Part shown: positions 37,304 through 47,421 of the stretch, piece after piece | Numbering within the stretch: position 1 is the stretch's first letter | Layout of the letters: each line of letters begins with the position of its first letter | Source of the DNA: Sialis fuliginosa | Taxonomy: Eukaryota; Arthropoda; Insecta; Megaloptera; Sialidae | DNA length: 64,000 bases | Assembly (NCBI GenBank): GCA_961205875.1 | Contig: OY540811.1 | Span: 22,065,248 to 22,129,247, forward strand | Reading direction: 5' to 3' | The notes under the pieces: model-generated | Seen by the model: only the letters and a program-made list of their open reading frames with translations | The model's database searches: none | Told to the model about the DNA's origin: nothing | Translations under genes and position numbers: made by a program

Positions 37304-37754
37304 CACTAAAAATTTGATAACATGCACTTTGTACACTCGAATAATTTTAATACTTTGTACTGAATGATCTCATTGATGTTTTGATATATTTAATGTGACT
37401 TTTTGATGAATATTTATTACATATTTTTGATATATTTACAGTGATTTTTGTGATTTTCTATATTTTAACCTAAACTAAAACTAACCAACCTCCTTTCGTT
37501 CCAATAGATTGTCCTAATCAAGGACAGTTAATGTGTACTTTTATTATTAGAGCTTAAATTTTATTCTGAATTACTGTGTCACGTATATACGTGATTTTTG
37601 ACGTTATACCGGCATATTCTTCAATACGAGTTATAATTTAGTATTAAAATTTATGTTTGAGTGTACAAAGTGCATACTATCAAATTTTTAGTTCATAGTA
37701 TTAAAATTTATGTTTGAGTGCACAAAGTGCATAGGTACTATGAAATTTTTAGTG
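37304..37754. mobile_element. CACTA-ended inverted-repeat element with duplicated right terminus
   Basis: The left end CACTAAAAATTTGATAACAT then GCACTTTGTACACTCGA pairs with the right end GAGTGCACAAAGTGCATAGG then TACTATGAAATTTTTAGTG. Just inside, a second near-identical right-end copy (TTTGAGTGTACAAAGTGCAT, then ACTATCAAATTTTTAG) gives a tandem duplication of the terminus (about 37631-37754). The CACTA..TAGTG ends suggest a CMC-like DNA transposon derivative, but flanking triplets (TTT and CAA) do not match. The interior carries a 49-bp block also found at 24740-24788. The element begins about 20 bp from the previous one. Confidence 0.55.
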
Positions 37755-40033
37755 CAATTATATATAACCCTATTATAATATAGATGGTTACTTAACCATA
37801 ATGTTGTTAAGAAAAGGTGATACACTTTTCTCTCTTTTTGCCCGTCACGTCTGGCCCTCTTTAGCCCCGGGCTCTAGAAATAGAGTCTTGTCCCCCATAT
37901 GAAAGCCATGGTTGTCATTTATCATTTTATTAAAATATTATGCATAGAAATTGTTCTGTATATTTTATTAATTTTTAATATTAAAAAAGTAGTTAAAAAG
38001 CAATTTATTTTATTTTATTTGTATAGCTTGTAAGAGTGCGACTAGAAACATTTAAAAAATCTCATTATAAACAAACATTAATTTAACCTCCATTGCCCAT
38101 TTCAACAAACTTTTCTGTGATTACGAAATAAAATCGTGAGATTTATGTGGAGAATTTTTAATACATCATATATTGTATCGTCACACCATCATCACACGGT
38201 AAATTACATGTCGTTTGCATATAAATTCAACACTAATGAGATGAAAAAACATCAAGCACGGTTTTATTTTGTCGGCTCGTTTTGTTTCGCGATAAAAGTA
38301 TTAATTTCTTAATTTAATTATTGCTTTTTAAATATTTCACTACCATTAACATGTACTTAAACAAATTGTAAACCACTTAAATATGAAGAAGTTCCATCCA
38401 ACCGTTTAACTCTTTACCGGGTATTCTGGAGTGTAAAATTCGCACAGGTTTATTTTTTATATTCATGAGATGGCTGTAAAAGTCACATATAAAACTGCGC
38501 CCTGCCTGAATAAATTTACAAAAGGAAATATAGTATTATATGTCGAAGAGTTTGTATAACTCACTGAATCGGGATATGTGTATGAAAATATTTGTATAAA
38601 TTTAAACATCGCATAATGTTTTTTCTCATTTTTATGATCGTTCAAATGTGTAGAATTCATATGTTTTCAATGAGATGTTTAACTGTTTGTGACAGTTTTA
38701 CTTTTTTATACCGAACATACAATAAGGTTTTAACTGGTTTCTTATAAATTCTAAGACAATATATTCCAAAAAAGTTTTCATATTAAAAGAATCAATTACA
38801 AGAAAAATTTCACTGGAATAGAAACTTATGTATTTTTATTTAGTTATATATGTAGTAAAACATTAATAATAAACGTATTTATTAATATTAAAAGTAAAGA
38901 AATACTTTTTTGATTAAAAGAACAACGTATTTTATAATCATTATTACAATTTCCCCGCTATTAATTTCAGATATATATGTAATATTTTTTATGAGTTTTT
39001 TGAAAATTTCGTAAACGAAGATTTTAATAATAATAAAACGTTTACATTTTAGATTTCTTGGATTGTCAGCTTTTATTTGATACCCCGCTTGTCTGGATTT
39101 TTGGATTGAGTATACATTTTTTGGTAACCTATTTGCCATTAAAAAAACCCAAAACTTTTATTTTTATAGCTTAGGTCCATGCTTTGTAGGCCAAACGGTT
39201 CAGTAGCTAGAAGGTTGTTACAGACCACAGTGTTGATTCCCTTTTTCTGATTTCGGTACGGCGCACTAAAAAATATAAATATGACAACTATTTCAGAAGT
39301 GAATGACTACTTATGTATATGAATATTAAAATTGAAGGTTAAAATTTTACAACCAATATTATTTATAATGTATTTTAATATAATCATATATAAATAGATA
39401 ATATTATAAATTAGTAATAAATCATTTTCATGAGATTTTTCAAAATTTAATAACGAGCATCAATTTAATAATTATAAATGAAATGAATATTAATGATATG
39501 TTAATTAGTTTGTATAAACATAATATTTAAAACAAATTTGATGTTTGAATTTTGTGAGCAGATAAGTAATGAATAAAAGATTAATATTTTTCAGGACAGT
39601 TGACAATAAATTACATTCATGTCGCGTCAGTGCTTTAATGAAAACAATTGTTTGACTCGTTCATTATCATTAAAAATGCAACTGTTGTGGTCGCTGAAAT
39701 ATTTCGAATAAATAAACAATCATTTATACTGCAATTTCATATATGTATGTATAAATAAATGTAAAATGTATAATAATATATACATATACATATATATTTA
39801 TTTTGATAATAGTAAATATAGCCAACACATCAATAAAAAGTAGTTTATGGTTAATCGATGAGAAAGAAAACTATTAATTACTATAATTAACAGTGGTGCG
39901 TTATAGTTTCATGGCGACCCAAGCAAAGAATTTGGGCGCCTCATGCACAATGTTGAATTTAGATATTTAATCTTCTGGAGAATTTTTCATTTTCACTCCA
40001 TGAATTTCATTATAGACCAGTTTAATTGTAAAA
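37755..40033. other. A+T-rich stretch with a G+C-rich patch
   Basis: The interval 37835-37910 (GCCCGTCACGTCTGGCCC, TTTAGCCCCGGGCTCTAGAA) is an isolated G+C-rich patch of unknown origin, perhaps a transposon fragment. Short frames at 38463-38660 and 38888-39139 (minus) have random composition. Nothing else was supported. Confidence 0.45.
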
Positions 40034-40460
40034 ATCACTTGCATTTATTCTTATGCGAAAAAAAATTTGATTACATTAATTGCATTTTTTACCTGTTACG
40101 GCTTATGTAGCGAGAACTAGGTAATATACGGAAAAATGACAGAGAACCTTTCTTTTGGATCACAAAATTTCGTATCAAAAAATTAGCGAAAGCCCGCATA
40201 AAACGACGCATTTTTCGCGCGAGAAATAGACCGACAATTAAAATGAATAATTTAAATATTAGTTAAAAATTCTGCATTTTTTCGAATAATGCTTAGTTCT
40301 CGTTACGTTAGCTGTAACCGGTAAAAAATGCTATTCATGTAATTTTTACAATTGTTAAACATTTGCGCAATATTTCATATATGCACAAACGTTCTTTATG
40401 ACTCAATAAATAAACCTGCATCAACTAATTTTTTTTGACATTAGAACTAATGCAAGTGAT
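40034..40460. mobile_element. Nested palindromic element
   Basis: The outer pair ATCACTTGCATT (40034-40045) / AATGCAAGTGAT (40449-40460) encloses a longer inner inverted repeat, 40068-40124 against 40287-40343. Inner arms share GCATTTTTTACCTGTTACGG and CGAGAACTAGGTAAT, with complementary copies GTTCTCGTTACGTTAGCTG and ACCGGTAAAAAATGC. A G+C-richer core (GCCCGCATAAAACGACGCAT then TTTTCGCGCG) lies between. It is probably a foldback MITE with a later insertion between the inner and outer right arms. Confidence 0.55.
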
Positions 40461-40919
40461 AACATGAGAATCTTCATAACGTTACTAGTCTATTATAAAT
40501 TATAGAGTATTTGAATCAAGACTATGTCTTGGTAACATTGAATCTTCATTCTGCAATCAAAATTTATAAAGACTAAAAATAAATGATACCATAATTCTAA
40601 CATAATAAACGTAAAATATTTAGACGTGCAATAACAAAAATATAATCCAAGCACTTTTAGCGCTCGACACAATACAACTGGAATAAGCAGCAGCGTGCAG
40701 CAGTGGTGGCAGAGTGACAACAGCTGCTTGTGAAATTAATCTGTTTCATATTACAATAACGTTTGACAAATCGCGGCAAAGTCTGCAGAAAACGTTTTCC
40801 GGATTTGAATGATAACCGTTTAACAAAACGCGGTCTGCGCCGTCATTGTTGCAGTTGACAAACATCAGTGTTTTATGACTTCACAGGTTGCCTAATCTCA
40901 TTATTGTTTTGTTCTGCAG
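40461..40919. other. Stretch upstream of a candidate plus-strand exon
   Basis: It contains a 29-bp block (40849-40877) that recurs with one mismatch at 43243-43271. The interval 40680-40880 is less A+T-rich. The minus open frame at 40493-40720 is unsupported. Confidence 0.35.
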
Positions 40920-40962
40920 GGACGGCTTGCCTTATACTGAATTAAAGATGCAAAGTCTAGAA
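40920..40962 (+). CDS. Candidate 43-bp exon bounded by strong splice signals
   Basis: A good acceptor (ATTATTGTTTTGTTCTGCAG, ending 40919) and a consensus donor (GAA/GTGAGTAA at 40963) frame 43 bp. One frame is open throughout, reading DGLPYTELKMQSLE in phase 2-to-0. It also contains an ATG at 40948, so it could be a first coding exon (MQSLE..). No flanking exon on the plus strand could be linked to it and no protein family is recognisable. Splice-like sites are frequent by chance in this window, so it remains tentative. Confidence 0.22.
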
Positions 40963-40991
40963 GTGAGTAAATCTTAAATGATTTGAAAGTA

Positions 40992-41370
40992 CAGTCACCT
41001 GCATTAATGGTCTTGCAGTTTGTATTCATTTTCGTTTATCACAAACTTAGTAGGCTCCTCCCATTTGGTTAGGTTAGGTTAGGTTAGGTTTCTCCATGTA
41101 TCAAACAAAGACAGATATTTTGAAATTCATTTACTAGATAAAGAACTACTCTTCGTCTATAGTACTCATATATATTTGTGCAATTAAATTATCTATTGAA
41201 AATTGTATAAGTAAATTTTGTAGCAATAAATATTTGATATTCCGAATTTTAGTATTTAAATATATTAAACTTGATAGAAAAAGATAACCGATGATGTTTG
41301 TCTTTAAATTTGAAATCTGTTGTAAGCGATTCTAGCCTTTAGGGTGCCAGACGAGTTCTGCAGGCGACTG
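40992..41370 (+). mobile_element. Most complete copy of the CAGTC/CCTGCA-ended family, TA target site
   Basis: The ends CAGTCACCTGCA and TGCAGGCGACTG are inverted with one mismatch. TA lies on each side (40990-40991 and 41371-41372). The body (379 bp) matches the copies at 2082 and 23456, including GACAGATATTTTGAAATTCA, CATATATATTTGTGCAATTA and GATAACCGATGATGTTTGTC. It is A+T-rich and has no coding frame. TA duplication fits a Tc1/mariner-type non-autonomous element. The terminal CAGTC/CCTGCA motif here lets the ends of the two decayed copies be placed. Confidence 0.78.
41067..41090 (+). repeat. Short (GGTTA)n run, insect telomere-type TTAGG motif
   Basis: GGTTAGGTTAGGTTAGGTTA continues to GGTT. 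The other two copies of the host element have ordinary A+T-rich sequence at this place, so the run arose within this copy, by slippage or repair. It is four units long and interstitial, so it does not mark a telomere. Confidence 0.85.
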
Positions 41371-41372
41371 TA

Positions 41373-42106
41373 CATTAAACTAAACTTTGTAATTATCTAA
41401 GGATTTTTATTAAGGATTTATCGGAGGTATCTCAAAACGGTGTCAAATGCATGAAAATTGGTGTTGCTGTCTGGCCTTGTGAGGCGATTTGGTGACTAAC
41501 CGCACGGGGGAAATCGACTCGTGTAGTAAATACACCATATGAATGTTTTCATTGGTATTCTGATACAATAAATAAAATATTAAATTGATTCACTTAATCG
41601 TTTAGGAAATATAGTGATTTAAATTTAACATGATTTCTTATGGAATACTGGCGTTTTTGGACATTTTTTAGGAAAACACATTGATAAAACGGTGTCAATT
41701 TTTTTATTTTTGGAGGGCGTGTAGTATTTGATTAGTTGAACATATTAAAATCATTAAAAATTTAACCAAAATAGTCATAGAGGGGAGAAAATTAGCTTCA
41801 TATATGTAAGTTAACGACTTTAACTATAATTTGTGTCATTTATAGCATCTTTTACAAAATTTATATCGCAGATATTTGTAAATTTTAAAATTTAGCTACT
41901 TTTGTCTCCAATTGTACTGCCAGTATATTCAAAATTTAAAAGATGAGTAAAAAGATATTCAAGATCATGTCAGTTTTTTCATCTCTCAGATATTTGTACT
42001 GGAATTTTTTGAAATGAATAAATTATGATTCAAAAAAATATTAATTGAAATAATAATTTAATATTTACATAAATTCAAATAGTTTTTTAAATAAATACTT
42101 TGGTAG
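41373..42106. other. A+T-rich stretch
   Basis: The interval 41430-41530 is less A+T-rich (CTTGTGAGGCGATTTGGTG, CCGCACGGGGGAAATCGA) but has no supported content. AAAACGGTGTCAA occurs twice (near 41434 and 41686), possibly ends of an old repeat. Confidence 0.4.
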
Positions 42107-42703
42107 GTAGGGTCAACTGGGGTAAAAGTGAAACAAAATACAAATCTTTCATGTTTTTTGATAGTTAACGATTAACATTAATTTTTTCTACTAGATGCGC
42201 TTATGAATAACCATTTTAAATACTTACGTCATTTGAACTGTACGATACAACACGGACTTTAAAAATGAAAAAAAGTGTGTTTCATTTTGAACCTCTAGTT
42301 TGGGAAAAAGTGAAACAGGTAAAGGAAAAAGTGAAACAAGCCTCTAATGGAAAATATTTATCGAAAAATTAAAAGGAAAGCTACAAAGGCAACTTGGAGT
42401 TATCTTCTTTGTGGCATATCAATGTGAAATTGTAACTTTAATTAATATTTGAGCTATACAAAAAGTAATGTGCAAAAAATTAAAATTTAATTCACACGTT
42501 TTGACATCGACTAATAGGGAAATCTGTAGGGGTGACACATCACTTATTAGGCGATTCATATTTTTAGGTCGTTTTAACAAACCTTTAATGATGATGTCAC
42601 TTTTTATAATTCTCCCATAAACAAAATAGTTTTTTAGTTGCAAGCTTTTTTCATTTTTACCCCGTTTTTTTCGTGTTTCATATTTACCCCCACTCGATCT
42701 TAC
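42107..42703. mobile_element. Inverted-repeat element with AACTGGGGTAAAAGTGAAAC ends
   Basis: The left end GTAGGGTCAACTGGGGTAAA then AGTGAAAC pairs with the right end GTTTCATATTTACCCCCACT then CGATCTTAC. The word GGAAAAAGTGAAACA is repeated twice more inside (near 42302-42340), and a further CATTTTTACCCCG lies at 42652. The element is about 597 bp. Related GGGTCAACTGGGGTAAAAGT phrases are familiar from insect repeats. The minus frame at 42419-42643 is unsupported. No target duplication was identified. Confidence 0.6.
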
Positions 42704-43242
42704 ATAAAATAGAAAAATACCAAAAAAGAATCAGAAAAAATGTTGGAGTCTTTTATTTTTTCAATCGAATATACTATTTGTATTTTTACCTCAATTTAAC
42801 TAAATAACTCGGATGTCCAATAAAACAAAAATCAGTCATATAATAATGTTGATTTTCGAAACGCATTTGTTAAAAATAACAAAGTTAGTTGATCCATTTT
42901 TACATACAAAAGCATATGTTTGTAATTAAAAAAATATCTGAAAAGTTTAATTTTACAGAATTTTTATTATATTTTATCGAGTCGGTTTTTAATTTAGATG
43001 TCCGAAGTCCGTTGATTCGAGGAATTATTGTATTTCAATTTTTATTAAAATTCTGATTTTACTAATCAGCATGATGTCAAGCATAAACTACCTGTAGGTT
43101 AATTTGAACATTGTTACTTAAAACAATGGAATACAATAAGAAACAAACAAAAAAACGGAACAATTGTATATTATTTTTGACATGTTTAGGTGTCAAGATA
43201 CGTACACTAATTTCATGCACAAGGTTTCGCATTATCACCACC

Positions 43243-43271
43243 TTGCAGTTGACAAACATAAGTGTTTTATG
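43243..43271 (+). repeat. 29-bp block shared with 40849-40877
   Basis: TTGCAGTTGACAAACATAAG then TGTTTTATG matches 40849-40877 with a single mismatch, and the flanks do not match. It may be a fragment of a dispersed repeat. A shared conserved element cannot be excluded. Confidence 0.5.
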
Positions 43272-43599
43272 TGTCTGTGTACGCCATTAACACCGATAGA
43301 AAGGTTAAATAAATAAAAGCACTGATAATGGAGACAAGATAACCCACAAATACTCTTGCACGAATAGCCAGCAATAAAGATAAGACAATTAAATGACACT
43401 GACAAGTGCTTCCCTCTAGCGCCACGGGGGGCAAAAATAATCATTTCCTTCCTCAATCGCACGAGCGCGTTTCGCCGATAACGATTCAAATAATTTGTAG
43501 CCCACGTCTCTGATGTTCAAACGTATAATCGTTCAGATAGATTTTTTCATCTTTATAATTTATGATAATGCTCGATAAAAATTCTTTGGAGCGAATCAA

Positions 43600-43725
43600 A
43601 AGGCCTTGTCAAATTTAAACCCAATTTACACGTTCCGTGGTGAGGCATGTATATGTATGAGACTGATGTAGAAATGATTTTTCTTTTTTATATACCAATA
43701 AAATATAGATATGTGTTTATTTATG
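43600..43725 (+). repeat. Diverged direct repeat, copy 1
   Basis: CTTGTCAAATTTAAACCCAA, TTTACACGTTCCGTGG, GATGTAGAAATGATTTTTC and ATATACCAATAAAATATA recur in order at 44497-44620 with about one difference in five. The pair is roughly 900 bp apart. Each copy ends in a TATTTA-rich tail. It may be a small dispersed repeat or an old segmental duplication. Confidence 0.45.
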
Positions 43726-44496
43726 TGTATTTTATTACTACGTTAATGACACATCAATTATTAAGTACGTTATTTTAGTGATCATGTTATTGAATGCCAC
43801 AAATATTATTTATTAATGTCTGTAATCATATAGTGCCAATGAATAAATTTTGCGATAGATAATAACTATAATCATATTGAAATGATTGACATCAAGTAAA
43901 TTATGTTTGATATTTTGAATTCGAATGAATCTTTAAATGCAATTTGCTTATTGCTAAACTAAATATAGTGTAACTTTATAAATAATTATTTCTATGTCCT
44001 TATTTTATTTTAATTAAATTCCTTTTCATTTTAATTCGTGTCTGTCTTAATTATTCAATATACTGTATATGAAAATAAAAACATTTGACTTCTCATTTTC
44101 ATTATAAAATATTAATTGTTCATTTTCCTAAATAAGGGTCTGACCTATTTCAATTTTCATATGACAAACTAATTATGAAATCTTAGGCTTCTTACTCAAA
44201 ATCGATTAAGTAGTTTTTGTACAAATTTCGAACAAAGAAACACACTGCAGACAATTTTTTTTTAAACTATCAAAATGGTAAATTAGTTTTAACACGATTA
44301 AAAAAACAAAAATATTTACTGTACATACAAAGTTTATAGTTTCGTACTGATAAGAAGCAATTATAAATATATACATACTTACATGTTGTGTTAATAATTT
44401 TGTATATTATATTGATTTATATTTATATGATACTGAATACTGCTTTACTTTGTATGCTTCTCTCTTTTCATTCTAAACATAAAATTTTCCAGTAAA

Positions 44497-44620
44497 TTTT
44501 GTCAAATTTTAATCCAATTTACACGTTTCGAAGCGAGCCATATAACGCATACAGATGTGTTTAAATGACGTAAAAATGATTTTTGTGTTTTATATCTCAA
44601 TAAAACTTATATATTTGACT
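44497..44620 (+). repeat. Diverged direct repeat, copy 2
   Basis: Partner of 43600-43725: TTTGTCAAATTTTAATCCAA, TTTACACGTTTCGAAGC, GACGTAAAAATGATTTTTG and ATATCTCAATAAAACTTA. No open frame is conserved between the copies. Confidence 0.45.
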
Positions 44621-46636
44621 GATGTACATATTCGTATGCTTTATTGCCATTTTAAAGTTCATGTCGAGTTTTGATTTTATGATTGTCATACTAATCTACT
44701 TTATGGTTTTTTATCGGATGGAAATTGGTTACCTACATATTTTTATAAAGTTGAATTGAAAATACGTTTTTATTTTCTAATATGGTTATATACATATGTG
44801 TACATGAAATTTTATATACATACATATGTAGTACTATACTCTATTTCATTTAAGAATGCAGTGGTTTCCGGGGTTTTGACAAAAATGACAAAACACAGAA
44901 GAGGGAAATTTTATAGGTACTTATGATCAATATTCAACAAGGAAAAAAACTTTCTATATATTTTGAAAACATCTTACTAACGGAAATGGATGTTTACCTT
45001 TGTTTGAAACGTGAATTAGAAAACATTGTTATAGGTAAAAGTTGTAAAATATATTAATATATCAATAATTTGTGTTCTTTTCCAATTGTTTATGTTATTA
45101 TGTTTTTCATTATAAGATTAAATATATTTTTTATATTTCCTTTTGGGCTTTACTGTTTAATAATATATATATGTTATTATTCATCATAACCTATACCAGA
45201 CGTAGATGACTGGTGGGATTAGGATTTACCTCGGGGCGATCAGGGCATGCAACATTTACAAAGCTCAGAGGATTTGGGTTATTTCCTAGGAGTGAATTCT
45301 ATACTATACTAACTTATACCCCCTATCTGAGCGTGTGAAAGCCTCACCCTGTTTCAAGATTATAATTAATTTATTTGTATACAAATATGGGAAATTCAGA
45401 TACACGTTTGATAAATATAATATTAATAACAATGTTATTTATAAAACATTATAATGAAATTTTTGAGGATTTATATAAAATAAAAATACATTTACTTTAT
45501 ACATTTTTCTCTATTAAATTTTATATCAAATTGCTAGTAATATCTATTTATATAAAATACTATATTTTGATATTATACTCCCTTATTCTGTCTTGGAAGA
45601 AACAAGATTCTATAAGGAAGATCGAAAAACAGGGTTGTTTTTATTCAATATACCGTAAGAAGGTAAATGTAACAAAATCGATAAAGCTTGTTCTAGTCAT
45701 AACATGAATTTGTAAATAAGTTTTGAATAAGTAAAACAGTTGGTGAAATATAAAGGAAAGGTACGAAATAAAAAATAAATTCAAGGTAAAAGATGCCAAA
45801 AAATTGTCACAGAATGTGCAAGTTATTGGGACAAACATTTTAAAAAGTCGGAAATGAGGGTACATTACATGTTGGAATATATATTATACATACAGTCTTA
45901 AAGAGATGGCTTGAACTGTTATATATAGCTTAAACGTGGTGTAGATAAAATAAGAAGAATGCTGAGAAATAATTCAATATTTTATGTAAATTTTCAAATT
46001 ATAATAAATTAATGTTTGTCTTGAGTTTAAAAATGTGCTCACGTTCGAACATCTTTATTTTGCAATATGGTAAAAATCTTCACAGTATAAATTTAGACAA
46101 TTCTTTTTACGAATATATTAGAGATTTTTATTTTTTGTATTTATTTTATCATTATTCTTGCTTTTTATTTCGAATTATATGTTGCAGATATTTGAATTTC
46201 ATATTTTTTTAATTACTAAACACTACCATTAAATAGCACCAGAATTTATTATTACCAGCAGAAGCAGTTGAATGTTTTTACTTCAGTGGAAGTTGGAAAA
46301 TTTGATAATTTATAAATGAATTAATATTATTTTTTATTATTTAATGCAAATTTATCACAATTACTTATTATTTATTATGTACAATTACTTCAAAGTTCTG
46401 AACCCTCCCCATATTTGTTTTACTTATTGAATAATCAGGTATCCTGTTTCATTAAAAAAATAGATACCTCTAGTGGTTTCAGAGAAACTAGCTTGTAACA
46501 TTTTCTTAGATCCGTCCTGTTTATATGTATGCATATGTGTATTTTGTATATATTCAACGTCAAAATATTAGAGGCGAATTTTATATTTTAATTAAATATA
46601 TCATAAATTAACATTGAATAAATAATAAATTCTCTT
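44621..46636. other. A+T-rich stretch downstream of the minus-strand exon (probable intron)
   Basis: Under the minus-strand gene model this begins the intron that follows the signal-peptide exon. The interval 45195-45350 (GATGACTGGTGGGATTAGG, CTCGGGGCGATCAGGGCATG) is less A+T-rich, but I could not assign it. The 110-codon plus frame at 45375-45707 is an Ile/Lys/Tyr/Leu-rich artefact. Confidence 0.4.
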
Positions 46637-46638
46637 AC

Positions 46639-46708
46639 CTTTTAATGACATTACCAGAAATACGCCGATAAATATCACTGTTTTTCTCGTCCAATCAGAC
46701 GTATTCAT
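46639..46708 (-). CDS. First coding exon of a minus-strand gene; signal peptide or signal anchor
   Basis: ATG at 46708 sits in a good insect start context (TCAAAATGA). It is followed by 23 codons plus one base and then the donor AAAAG/GTAAGAG (GT at 46638-46637), so the exon ends in phase 1. The peptide has a polar, basic lead (..DWTRK) and a hydrophobic core TVIFIGVFLVMSL, as in a secretory signal peptide or signal anchor. The product is probably secreted or membrane-bound. The remaining exons should lie at lower coordinates, but I could not identify any, so the family is unknown. A signal-peptide first exon followed by very large introns is common for insect neuronal surface proteins, but that is only suggestive. 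Separate segments upstream at 46709-46970, 56406-56482 and 63834-64000 may form the untranslated leader. Confidence 0.55.
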
Positions 46709-46970
46709 TTTGACGATAGTAATTTTAGTTTAAGTTGGCAACCACTACACCTTGTTTGAACACTGACGTATTGTTGACAGTCAATTATTTTCGATATTTG
46801 AATTCATGATTGTTACGTGTTTTTTCGACAAGTATAGCTCGGTTTGTATAACGATGAACACACATTTTTATGTAAATATTCATTGTTCGTTAGTTGTCAA
46901 AAGTGTCAATAAATGTCCACTGGCGTTCACTCTGTAGTTTGGTTACATTGATGTCCAATCACTGTGTTGT
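46709..46970 (-). other. 5' untranslated part of the signal-peptide exon
   Basis: Upstream of the ATG, the minus strand runs 262 bp back to a strong acceptor (AGAGTTTTTTTTTCAG/ACAACACAG; AG at 46972-46971). If used, this is a 332-bp exon with leader and start codon together. The sequence is less A+T-rich than its surroundings and has no repeat counterpart in the window. It contains several upstream ATGs (see 46785-46883). A transcription start inside this stretch, without an upstream exon, is the alternative. Confidence 0.42.
46785..46883 (-). promoter_or_regulatory. Upstream ORF of 32 codons in the leader
   Basis: An ATG at 46883 (AACAATGA context) opens 32 codons to a TAA at 46787-46785, entirely upstream of the main ATG at 46708. 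The predicted peptide is basic and unremarkable. If the leader is transcribed as modelled, such an upstream ORF would be expected to reduce or regulate initiation at the main start codon. Confidence 0.4.
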
Positions 46971-47421
46971 CTGAAAAAAAAACTCTTGTTAGTAATGTGG
47001 GATGTATTTAGTGCAGTTGATTTAGTGCATTTCTGATATGATTTAAAAAAATAAATTTTGATTAAAAGCAGTACAACATATATTTTGGGTCTTGATTAGA
47101 TTCTAATCAGATTTTAAAGTAAACGTGCGAGTAGATAACACGCACCAAAAAATAAATATACATTATAATGTAAAAATGTTATTAAAACTGGGTTCATAAA
47201 TATTAAAGGTTAATTTAGTAGCTATATTTATGAAATTAAAATAGTGACTAATAAATTAATTGTTTATATTTGCGATCAGAATTGTGCACACAATAAAGAC
47301 TCATTTAATCAGGATTTTAATAGACTAAACTCATGCATACGTCTCCATTAACTTAATAACAATGATCAATAAATGTATAGAGCTTAAAGTAACGTTCGTT
47401 TCAGATTCAAATCGCTAAAAC

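Noticed and set aside
41067..41090. Telomere
   Set aside because: Only four TTAGG-type units, embedded within a dispersed element with ordinary sequence on both sides.
45375..45707. 110-codon plus-strand open frame
   Set aside because: Composition is almost wholly Ile/Lys/Leu/Tyr/Phe, as expected from random A+T-rich sequence, with no domain or splice context.
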